Positions 56,101 through 64,000 of a DNA stretch of 64,000 bases are shown here, in pieces. The notes below the pieces were generated by a model. That model had not been told where the DNA came from. It made no database searches and worked only from the letters and a program-made list of their open reading frames with translations. Source of the stretch: Bugulina stolonifera (Eukaryota > Bryozoa > Gymnolaemata > Cheilostomatida > Bugulidae). The stretch's first letter is position 1. Every line of letters begins with the position of its first letter. The stretch spans positions 1,801,068 to 1,865,067 of the forward strand of contig OW285197.1 in the NCBI GenBank assembly GCA_935421135.1. The letters run 5' to 3'. Both the position numbers and the translations under genes were made by a program.

Positions 56101-57345
56101 GCATCCTGATGTGATTCGATGTAACCCGATGTAACCCGATGTAACCCGATGTAACCCGATGTAACCCGATGTAACCCGATGTAACCCGATGTAACCCGAT
56201 GTAACCCGATGTAACCCGATGTAACCCGATGTAACCCGATGTGTTTCCGACCTCCCCCGATGTGTTTTCGACCTCCCCCGATGTGATTCGATGTGTTTTC
56301 GACCTCCCCCGATGTGATTCGATGTGTTTTCGACCTCCCCCGATGTGATTCGATGTGTTTTCGACCTCCCCCGATGTGATTCGATGTGTTTTCGACCTCC
56401 CCCGATGTGATTCGATGTGTTTTCGACCTCCCCCGATGTGATTCGATGTGTTTCCGCCCTCCCCCGATGTGATTTGATGTGTCCCGATGTGTTTTCGACC
56501 TCCCCCGATGTGCTTTCGACCTCCCCCGATGTGTTTTCGACCTCCCCCGATGTGATCGATGCGTTTTCGACCTCCCCCGATGTGATTCGATGTGTTTTCG
56601 ACCTCCCCCGATGTGATTCGATGTGACCCGATGTGTTTTCGACCTCCCCCGATGTGATTTGATGTGTCCCGATGTGTTTTCGACCTCCCCCGATGTGTTT
56701 TCGACCTCCCCCGATGTGATTCGATGTGTTTTCGACCTCCCCCGATGTGATTCGATGTGTTTTCGACCTCCCCCGATGTGATTCGATGTGTTTTCGGCCT
56801 CCCCCGATGTGATTCGATGTGTTTTCGACCTCCCCCGATGTGTCCCGATGTGTTTTCGACCTCCCCCGATGTGATTCGATGTGTCCCGATGTGTTTTCGA
56901 CCTCCCCCGATGTGATTCGATGTGTCCCGATGTGTTTTCGACCTCCCCCGATGTGTTTTCGACCTCCCCCGATGTGATTCGATGTGTTTTTGACCTCCCC
57001 CGATGTGTTTTCGACCTCCCCCGATGTGATTCGATGTGTTTTCGACTTCCCCCGATGTGATTCGATGTGTTTTCGACCTCCCCCGATGTGATTCGATGTG
57101 ACCCGATATGTTTTCGACCTCCCCCGATGTGATTCGATGTGTCCCCGATGTGTTTTCGACCTCCCCCGATGTGATTCGATGTGTCCCGATGTGTTTTCGA
57201 CCTCCCCCGATGTGATTTGATGTGTCCCGATGTGTTTTCGACCTCCCCCGATGTGTTTTCGACCTTTCCCGATGTGTTTCGATGTTTCCCTATGTGTTTT
57301 CGATCTTCCCCGATGTGATTCGATGCACTCTGATGTGTTTCCAAT
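56101..57345. repeat. 10-bp and 31-bp tandem array between the two cargo genes
   Basis: Twelve exact GTAACCCGAT decamers (56121-56240) are followed by about 35 units built from CGATGTGATTCGATGTG and TTTTCGACCTCCCC (31-bp full unit, with 20-bp and 10-bp partial variants) to 57345. Both strands of several frames are open for over 400 codons, but the peptides are pure repeats (HIGGGRKHI, SHRGRSKTH), so no protein is called. The array lies exactly between the divergent start sites. A related 31-bp array precedes the polymerase promoter at 29129. Confidence 0.93.
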
Positions 57346-57364
57346 GCGCTCCAATGTATATGCT

Positions 57365-57495
57365 GTTAGCCAATCAGCTTTATTTGTATCTTTTTATTCA
57401 CTATATAAAGAGAGGTGGAAACAGTAGTTTAGTTAACTCTTTCTAGCTCCAGTCTGTTCTTAATAGAAATTAAAGAAGGTTAGCACACAAATAGC
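57365..57495 (+). promoter_or_regulatory. core promoter of the IkappaB-like cargo gene
   Basis: A CCAAT box (AGCCAATCAG, 57368-57377) lies 33 bp before TATATAAAG (57402-57410). The ATG is about 85 bp downstream, with TTTAGTTAACTCTTTCTAGC as the likely start region. The spacing is that of a conventional RNA polymerase II promoter immediately abutting the tandem array. Confidence 0.65.
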
Positions 57496-58936
57496 ATGGA
57501 AAGTGGATATGGATCAAGCGAGTATAGCAACAAGCTAATGACTCCTATAAACCAAGAGCTGATGAAGGTAACAGTGGAAAGATGTACAGAACAAAGCAAG
57601 TATGAGAATAAAGACTTATTTGAGGGGGTGTCTGAGCTCTTTCTCCAAAAAAGCTTACCTCTAGACTGGCAGAAATGGGATCCTTTAACCGATGTTCGTA
57701 ATAAGCTTAGCACACAGTTACTAGAAGAAATTCGTTCTATCTTTTGGGAGCAAGATGGAAAGGATGAAGAGTTGTAAGTTATACATACTTCCAACTATTT
57801 TTTTTTGTTTCGTATTGTCTTTTATGATCAAAATAAAATATGATAGACAAATTTCCCATATAACTACCTCTCAACTATGTGAAAAACAAATATCATGCTA
57901 AATGATGTAGTGAGGTACTAGAAGCAGCCCGAGATAGAGATGAGAGAGCCGTTGCACTCGCGGTATTTGTTGCGAGGAGTCACAAACAACTGAATACAAA
58001 GAATGCGAATCGGCAGACGTTACTTCACCTAACTGTACAGTCTTATTGTTCGGATTCACTAATTCGCCTCATCATCACAAGGGGAGCAGATGGAGCAATA
58101 GCCGATGCTTGGGGTTAGTGTTTTATAGCACCAATGTTTGCATGCATTGCTTGTTAAAAAATAAAGTGTTGCAAAACTTGTAACAATTCGGTACTTATCT
58201 ATATTGCTAATGTTTATTTGGAAGGTGACACCCCCCTTCACATTGCTGCACGTCTGGGTAGAGCTAAGGTTATTCATGCTCTAACCACAAGTTTGACCAG
58301 AGCAGAAGTAAAGCATCCATACTTCAGAGTTCCTTACAAATCACTTCCCCAAGACAATGTACAGAGCTACAATCATGATGGAAGGAGTGTAGTCCACCTC
58401 ATTGTTGAAACAGCGCATAGCAGCAAGCATAGAGAGGCACTAAAGGTACTAAAAAAAAATACTCGGGCTGACTTTGATATGAGGGTAAGTGAATACATTA
58501 CAGTGGAATAAAAGTAGAGTAGATCGAATTGATAAGTTAGATGGGGAGTTTAATTCTATTCTCTTGTTTGATATTATAGCGAATGGGAGATGGATACGCC
58601 CCATCTCACATTGCCATAGAGAATGAAGACTACGAATGTCTACATACATGTCTAAGATTGGGAGCTGATTCTGAAGTTCGTAACTACAAAAGTGAAACCC
58701 CTCAACAACTAGCTCACCTCTACAAATCAGCAGATATGGTAAGGGACCAACAACATAAAGAAGTATAGATTTCTTGCTTTGTCCACCTTGAGTGATATTC
58801 GTCTGAGTAAAATACTAAAATCATCTTGTAGGTAAGACTGTGTCAAGAGTTTGGAGCTGGAGCATATCAATTAGAGTATGCTGAGACCGAAGTCGTAAAC
58901 ATTATAGCTCCTACGACTTCTGATGAAGATGAGTAA
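57496..58936 (+). CDS. cargo gene 1: IkappaB-like ankyrin-repeat protein
   Basis: Five exons join in frame to 334 residues: 57496-57773, 57911-58113, 58225-58484, 58580-58738 and 58832-58936. All have GT-AG joints and matching phases. The ankyrin repeats follow the IkappaB order: NANRQTLLHLTV; IADAWGDTPLHIAARLGR; then a ~30-residue insertion before NHDGRSVVHL; then GDGYAPSHIAIENED; and a last half-repeat SETPQQLAHLY. The N-x2-Q-T-x-L-H-L signature and the long loop between the third and fourth repeats are characteristic of IkappaB proteins. The tail is acidic (TSDEDE). The N-terminus holds ESGYGSS (residues 2-8), close to the DSGxxS phosphodegron recognised by beta-TrCP. The known family role is to mask NF-kappaB. 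Acting as a decoy inhibitor here is inference, and capture of a host IkappaB gene by the element is an equally valid description. No frame damage is seen. Confidence 0.8.
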
Positions 58937-58966
58937 TAAGTACCTAAACTCCTCTTTTATTTATTC

Positions 58967-60154
58967 TATTGCTACTATTGTGAAAAGTTTATTTAATATA
59001 TTACATAATGCTGACTTAACACATGCACACAACCTTTTATTTATTCTATTGCTACTATTGTGAAAAGTTTATCTAATGTATAATATACACTGTCTTAACA
59101 CATGCACACAGACTTTCTTGCTAATAATAGATATGACATACTCTTTTAAATATGTGTCTTTTATTCTTTCAATTGTGTTTTAACACGTGTACACAATCTT
59201 TCATTCATTCTATTGTCACCATTGTGGAAAGTTTATTTAATGTATTATATATGCTGACTTAACACATGCACACGTTTCTTTATTGTCAATACAATGTATA
59301 TCATAGAACCAACCCTTCTTCCCATCAGTGTATTTATAGCCAAGACTTTACACATTTCTTTATTAACAATGCAATGCACATCATAAACCAAGCCTTCCGT
59401 AGTACTTCTTCTTATCGCTAATGAGAGCTATAGGCGAAGCGCAGCCGAATTCGCTCGCTTAGATCACAAGCTTTTCGAGTGGAGGGCGCAGGAGAAGTGG
59501 CGGGCCGCTGCCTAGTCGCTTGGCCCGGTGGATACGGGGCACCGGCGTCGCCTCCACGTGTACGGTCGGCGCCGCACGCAACGTGGGCAGACGCGGCTTG
59601 ACCGCCTCAAACGATCGGTCGTTCGGGTGAGTGGGGGTTGCGGGGGGGGAGGGTGGGCGGCGGTGGAGGAGGAGTGGCGGTGATGACGGTGATGGCGGCG
59701 GCGGTGGTGGCGGCGGCGGTGGTGGTGGTGGCGGTGGCGGTGGCGGCGGTGGCGGTGGTGGTGGTGGCGGTGGCGGCGGTGGCGGCGGCGGTGGTGAGGG
59801 CGGTGGTGGCGGCGGCGGTGGCGGTGGTGAGGGCGGTGGTGGCGGCGGTGGCGGTGGTGCGGACGGGACGAGGGCGGTGGCAGGGAGTGGGGGAGGAGTG
59901 GGAGGTGGGGGAGGGGGAGGGGAGGAGGGCGGGAAGGAGGGAGGGAAGGGGTCGTGGCCGGGTTCGGGGTCAAGTGTGCAAATGTTTTTTCGACCAATCA
60001 GAAGGGGGGATTTTGGGGTGACCTTGGCAAGGTCGTGTGCAAAATTTTTGTGCTCTTCTGTGATTGGTTGAAATCGGAAATACCGGCTTGTGATTGGTTG
60101 AAAACAGGGGTCAATGAGTGCGTGTCTGTCTAGAAGTGCACTGACTATACTACT
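58967..60154 (-). repeat. right terminal inverted repeat
   Basis: It is the inverse of the left TIR. The gene-proximal part is the AT-rich repeat, followed by a G-rich GGC/GGT triplet tract (about 59620-59960), TGATTGG motifs and the terminus CTATACTACT at 60154. It starts just 31 bp after the IkappaB-like stop codon and may supply polyadenylation signals. Confidence 0.9.
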
Positions 60155-60700
60155 CTTGCATGGGCAATTGGTCGTTCAGATCCATCTCCGTATCGATGGA
60201 ATAGCACTACCCCGAGTCTCACTGCTGATGCATCACAGGATATGCCTAACTTTAATGATGGGTCAAAATGTGGCAGGATAAGGTCACTGCATAACATATG
60301 CTTGAGTTGAGAAAATGCTGCTTGTTGAATTGGTGTCCATTGCCATTTCTCTCCCTTTCTTAATAACTTCTGAAGAGGTGCTGTGACTGTTGATAGATCT
60401 GGTAGAAGGTTGAGATTAGGTATTTTGCTGATTACAAAATGAAGGGGTTTCTCTTGCTGACCTCCTACTTTGGTGTTGAGTGTACACGTTCCTATAATCT
60501 CTATCGGGTGATGGGTAGCTGACTCCTAGTGAATCAGTGGTGGTTGCAGTGTAGGTGCTCCTAGTCTTCTCCAATTGTGTTCTGATAGAAAGTTGTCTCC
60601 CGCTCCTGTGTCCACTTCTAGTTGCAGTGGTTGTCCTTGAAGAATTAATTCTACTTGAATTTGTGGAACAGCACGTACTGTTTTTAGAGCCCTCACAATA
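60155..60700 (-). pseudogene. pol: Ty3/Gypsy-like pol 5' fragments (copy B): protease fused to RT tail
   Basis: On the minus strand a protease piece (LEVDTGAGDNFLSEHNW, about 60640-60590) is followed, after a stop and about 100 nt, by the end of an RT (LLPDLSTVTAPLQKLLRKG, about 60415-60360) and the start of RNase H (ISCDASAV, GSERPIAHA) up to the Polinton insertion at 60155. Most of RT, including the catalytic YxDD box, is deleted. Together with 49548-51267 this forms one dead element. Its upstream edge (about 60700) is fused directly to copy A. Confidence 0.82.
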
Positions 60701-61063
60701 TTTAATGGTCATTCCTGGCCACCAAACTACCTCTCTAGCTCGTCTTAGGCACTTGTTCTCTCCCTGGTGTCCTTTATGAACTGCTATCAACACAGAACTT
60801 TGCTCTAACTTTGGAATGAATACTCTATTCATGTAAAATACAACACCGTCAACATAGGTTAAATATTCTTTGAACGTATACAGGTTCTTTACAACTGGAT
60901 CAATATTTTTAAATTGAGGCCATCCTTCCGAAATGTAGCGTACTAGTAATCTTCCTACCTCGTCTTCTAGCAACGCCGCTTTTAGCCTCTCCAATCTGCC
61001 ATTGGATATGGCAAGTGAATTAACTAATTCACCAACCATTCCGGAATGGGCCACCTCGCTCAC
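60700..61063 (-). pseudogene. pol: Ty3/Gypsy-like copy A: integrase zinc-binding segment, truncated
   Basis: The frame reads SEVAHSGMVGELVNS through HKGHQGENKCLRRAREVVWWPGM, the HH half of an integrase HHCC domain. It breaks off before the catalytic core, where copy B sequence begins. It is separated from the copy A RT frame by a one-base loss in a T-run near 61110-61116, where the RNase H end motif FADALSRS would otherwise continue. Confidence 0.82.
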
Positions 61064-62784
61064 GTTCTCTGTTTCACTAATAGGTGACCTTGACAGTGCA
61101 TCAGCAAAAAAATCATCTTTTCTCCTGGTGTGTATTTCATGCGGTAGCTGTAGGACATCATATTTAGCCTGAATCTCTGAACTCGAAGAGGCAGTCTAGC
61201 TAGCTCCTTTTCTCCAAGTATAGATACTAAGGGTTTATGATCGGTTTCTACGACAAACTCGCGACCCGCTAAATAGTAGTGGAATTTTGTGCACCCCCAT
61301 GATATTGCTAGTGCCTCCTTCTCGATCTGAGCATACCTTTTTTCAGCAGGTGTTAGTGTGCGTGATGCATATGCCACAGGTTGCCACACACCGTCAACTT
61401 CCTGAAGCACCACTGCACCTAACCCATAGGACGAGGCATCTGTACTAAGCATTGTCGGTGACCGCAGCCTAAATGTAGTCAGGGTAGGAGTTTCTGCCAT
61501 GCTTTGCTTTAACTGTTCAAACTCCCTTGCGTGATCAGGTCCCCATGTCCAGCTAGACTCCTTCTGCAACAACTGTCGAAGATGGTGTGTGCTTTGTGCC
61601 AATGAGGGTGAGAACTTCCCTAAGTAGTTTACAATTCCAAAGAAACGACGGAGTTCTTTCTTACATATGGGAGTAACAAATTTAATTATTGCCTCGGTTT
61701 TACTTGGGTCTGCTCTTATGCCTGCCGCAGATATAACATGACCTAAAAACACTATTTCTGTCATATTAAACTGACATTTGTCCTTGTTTAGCGTTATCCC
61801 TGCCTCTTGGAGTTTCCCGATAACTCTTCTGAGACGAATGTCATGCTCCTGTTGATTAGTTCCATACACCAAGATATCGTCCATCTGACACACTACTCCT
61901 TCACAGTCAACTAAAGCTTTTTGCATTTCCCTTTGGAAAATTTCAGGCGCCGAACTAATTCCAAAAGGGAGCCTCTTGCACATGTATCGACCAAATGGGG
62001 TTATGAAGGTAGTTAGCTCTTGAGATTCTTTGGCCAGTCTCATTTGCCAGTATCCGCAGTTCGCGTCCAATTTACTGAATATCGCTGCAGAGCCTAATTC
62101 ACTCAACGTTTCCTCTGTTGTAGGTAGAGGGTGATATTCACGCATTACTGCTTGGTTTAGTCTGGTGAAATCTATGCATACTCGAATTTTGCCATTCTTC
62201 TTGGGTACGACGATACACGGGGAGCACCATTCTGTCGGTTTCTCTATTCTTTCGATTACCTCTAGCTTTTCCATTCTCTGCAACTCAACCTCCAGTGGAT
62301 GTTTACGTGTGGCAGCTATTCTCCGGGGCACTGACTGAGCAAATGGCGGTATTGACCCTTTTAAGACAATGTTCACTTCATTTTTCATGGATCCCAATCC
62401 TTCAAATACTTTGGGAAATTCAGTAAACCAGGGGCAACTACCCTCTATTTCATCTATAAACTGAATTAATCCCAATTTAGATATGGCTGGCTTTCCCAAT
62501 AATGGGGTCACTAGACAATCCACTAAGTAAACTGTCTCCTCAATTTGCCTCGAGTTTCTACACAACTGTGCTTTGGCCACACCCGTTATTTCCAACTTGT
62601 GGTTTCCCGCACCTCTTAATATTTTCTTAGATGGTTCTGTGTCCAAGAACTTCTCAGACATATTTGCAGGAACTGCAGTCACTGCTGCACCTGTGTCCAC
62701 TTTGAACCTAACAGGTTCAGAATTTATCATGATTTCCACAAACCATGCTTTGCCAGTGTCAGTGACTGGGCTAGAGTTGACCAC
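61060..62784 (-). pseudogene. pol: Ty3/Gypsy-like copy A pol: protease, RT and RNase H
   Basis: Protease motif VDTGAAVTAVPA lies near residue 30. RT shows VCIDFTRLNQ, FSKLDANCGYWQ and an active-site box QMDDILVYG. RNase H shows STDASSYGLGAVV and TDHKPLVSILG and ends YTPGEK. The frame is the same as gag and is separated from it by a single UGA. The first plausible codons after that stop are LDVVNSSPV. The T-run frameshift at its end disconnects integrase, so this copy is defective. Confidence 0.9.
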
Positions 62785-62790
62785 ATCTAG

Positions 62791-63717
62791 TCATTCTGAG
62801 TCGGAACCTAAAAACAGTCCCTCAACTTCATCTGCCACTTCATTTGCCGAGCTAAGCTTTCTGCCCTTGCAGAATTTAGATTTGGCCCAGTGTCCCCTTG
62901 TCTTGCGCACATGGCAAAGGGCATTTCTTGCTGGGCATGTTTCCCTGCTGTGAGGTCCATATTTGCAGTACAAACAGCTTTTCCAACGATTTCTCGTGTC
63001 TACCTGCTGCTTGGCACCTTCCGTTTGTCGGCTGTTCGACGTCTTATCGCGTTGAGTTCGAAGCACATCAATATTGTTATCGCTGGTAGCCACTGCCAAC
63101 CTGTCAGATTGCTCATGATGGCTTACAAACTGCTTTGCTTTTTGAATACATTTCTGCAAATCCGGGTCATCGAGGTCTATTAGATACTCTCGGAGGCGCT
63201 TATCCTTCACTCCAACTACAATCCTGTCACGAACCAGCTCATCCTTCATTGTTCCATATTCGCATACATCAGCTTGAGTCTGGAGTTTAATTATAAACTG
63301 GTGTATAGGCAGCTCTCCTTGTACAATACTGTTAAATTTCATCCGTTCATATATGACATTCTTGACTGGTTCAAAATATTTCCCGAAAAATTTGAGAACA
63401 TTCACCAGGGTCTTCTTCTTATCATCATTTGTTTCATCAAATTGAAACTGCTCATATATCGGCACACTTTCAGGTCCCATCAATAGTAATGTATTAGCAA
63501 TCTTCACGTCCTCTGACATTTCATCATATTTTTTTGCTATCTTGTAAATGTTAAGTTGTGATTTAAAGGTATTCCAGCTTGCAGCTAAATTACCCCCAGA
63601 AAAATTTATTCGTTGCACAAACCTTTCCTCTTTACCACCTTCCGCCATTCTACTACTAATATTGTTGCACAGGCACCGAAAGTAATCGTTCGTATTTGCA
63701 GCAACCAGAGAGTTCAA
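62791..63717 (-). CDS. gag: Ty3/Gypsy-like copy A gag
   Basis: The ATG at 63648 (MAEGGKEERF) is the likelier start; an in-frame ATG at 63717 extends it by 23 residues. A capsid-like helical region (about residues 40-190: SWNTFKSQLNIY, FGKYFEPVKN) is followed by a CCHC knuckle CLYCKYGPHSRETC. A second, decayed knuckle follows (CHVRKTRGHWAKSKFC, with Arg in place of the second Cys). It ends GSDSE then TGA-CTA-G, in frame with pol. The frame itself is intact. Confidence 0.88.
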   Translation of the reverse strand: MNSLVAANTNDYFRCLCNNISSRMAEGGKEERFVQRINFSGGNLAASWNTFKSQLNIYKIAKKYDEMSEDVKIANTLLLMGPESVPIYEQFQFDETNDDKKKTLVNVLKFFGKYFEPVKNVIYERMKFNSIVQGELPIHQFIIKLQTQADVCEYGTMKDELVRDRIVVGVKDKRLREYLIDLDDPDLQKCIQKAKQFVSHHEQSDRLAVATSDNNIDVLRTQRDKTSNSRQTEGAKQQVDTRNRWKSCLYCKYGPHSRETCPARNALCHVRKTRGHWAKSKFCKGRKLSSANEVADEVEGLFLGSDSE

Positions 63718-64000
63718 CTAAACTCGGCGTACTCGTATTTTTGATTCCACCAAATCAAATCATAGATAATTATAAATCAGATCAGATACGCTTATTAGTG
63801 GGAGTTTAACTAAACTCCACTTCACTTGTTACTGTATTATAATTTATGAAGTAATTAATTAATCCTAGTTATTCGTAGTTAATCAGGTCAGACAAATCAA
63901 ATCACTATTTTAGTCATTAATTAGATATCTGTATCAATCAAGTTCAACCAAACTTGACTCTCCACCACCTTAATCAGGTTCAACTAAACCTGATAATCGT
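63718..64000 (-). other. 5' leader/LTR of copy A with four related hairpins
   Basis: Upstream of gag lie four imperfectly related palindromes: 63710-63725, 63801-63818, 63938-63957 and 63973-63994. All have the core TT(C/T)AAC(T/C)AAA and different but self-complementary arms (for example CAGGTT/AACCTG and CAAGTT/AACTTG). The LTR limits are not visible because the window ends here. A TGGTTGCTGC stretch next to the 63710 hairpin could be the primer-binding site. Confidence 0.55.

Larger units (their letters stand above)
51268..60154. mobile_element. non-autonomous Polinton-like element carrying an IkappaB-like gene
   Basis: The element starts AGTAGTATAGTCAGTGCA and ends in the exact inverse. 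It is flanked by the 6-bp duplication CTTGCA (51262-51267 and 60155-60160). Removing it restores the Gypsy RNase H frame (ERPIAHA then SKTLTQ), an independent proof of the boundaries. TIRs are about 1.19-1.24 kb (51268-52508 and 58967-60154). The first 18 bases equal those of the polymerase-bearing composite at 24629. No polymerase, integrase, ATPase, protease or capsid is seen. The cargo is two divergent spliced genes around a tandem-repeat core. Mobilisation presumably depends on Polinton enzymes in trans. Confidence 0.9.

Noticed and set aside
56101..57345. Possible CRISPR-like array
   Set aside because: Repeats are directly adjacent with no unique spacers, and the host is an animal.
55998..57354. 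Overlapping minus-strand open frames of over 400 codons with HIGGGRKHI/SHRGRSKTH-type repeats
   Set aside because: They are translations of the 10/31-bp tandem array. Several frames stay open only because the unit lacks stops, and no splice or family evidence supports a protein.

Overview
This is a window of metazoan nuclear DNA. Host genes are split into short exons by GT-AG introns, and they encode a secreted chymotrypsin-fold protease and PAN/C-type-lectin proteins. ACATGT-type microsatellites, tRNA-derived SINEs and many transposons fill much of the rest. The small introns, AT-rich spacers and family content suggest an early-branching invertebrate, possibly a demosponge; I hold the taxon loosely. 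Nothing looks bacterial or organellar.

Layout. 1-660: SINE tail and the first exon of a protease paralogue that runs off the left edge. 1283-2860: non-autonomous hAT element with a perfect 8-bp target-site duplication (TSD). 3.2-6.4 kb: a solo-LTR-like repeat and three minisatellites. 6650-16473 (minus): a complete seven-exon S1 protease gene whose second intron holds a young LTR retrotransposon (10483-15576, TSD GTACA). 17.6-21.9 kb: two unfamiliar small host genes and a 504-bp MITE. 23.6-23.8 kb: last exon of a C-type-lectin gene. 24629-35697: an 11-kb Polinton/Maverick-like composite element (TSD CTTATA). It has two inverted ~3.9-kb arms carrying broken protein-primed DNA polymerase B genes and an internal relic of a left terminus. 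36.4-47.8 kb: a tandem family of PAN-domain genes, one continuing into a C-type lectin domain, with several dead first exons, SINEs and a second solo-LTR-like repeat. 48.0-49.2 kb: two minisatellites. 49545-63720 (minus): two fused Ty3/Gypsy-like retrotransposons.

Inside the RNase H region of the second Gypsy copy sits an 8.9-kb Polinton-like element (51268-60154) with a perfect 6-bp TSD (CTTGCA) and TIRs of about 1.2 kb. It shares its first 18 terminal bases with the polymerase-bearing composite but has no recognisable polymerase, integrase or capsid gene. It carries two divergently transcribed, intron-containing genes separated by about 1.2 kb of 10-bp and 31-bp tandem repeats. The plus-strand gene (57496-58936) is an intact 334-residue ankyrin protein with the layout of an IkappaB inhibitor. 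The minus-strand gene (53075-55933, predicted 474 residues) has a basic N-terminus, a possible Cys2His2 zinc site, a Ser/Thr-rich repeat region and a helical C-terminus, and I cannot assign it to a family.

My best candidate for an undescribed system is this cargo element: a virus-related transposon carrying an IkappaB-like gene paired with an unknown regulator. By analogy with viral ankyrin proteins it could act on host NF-kappaB immunity, but that function is inference.
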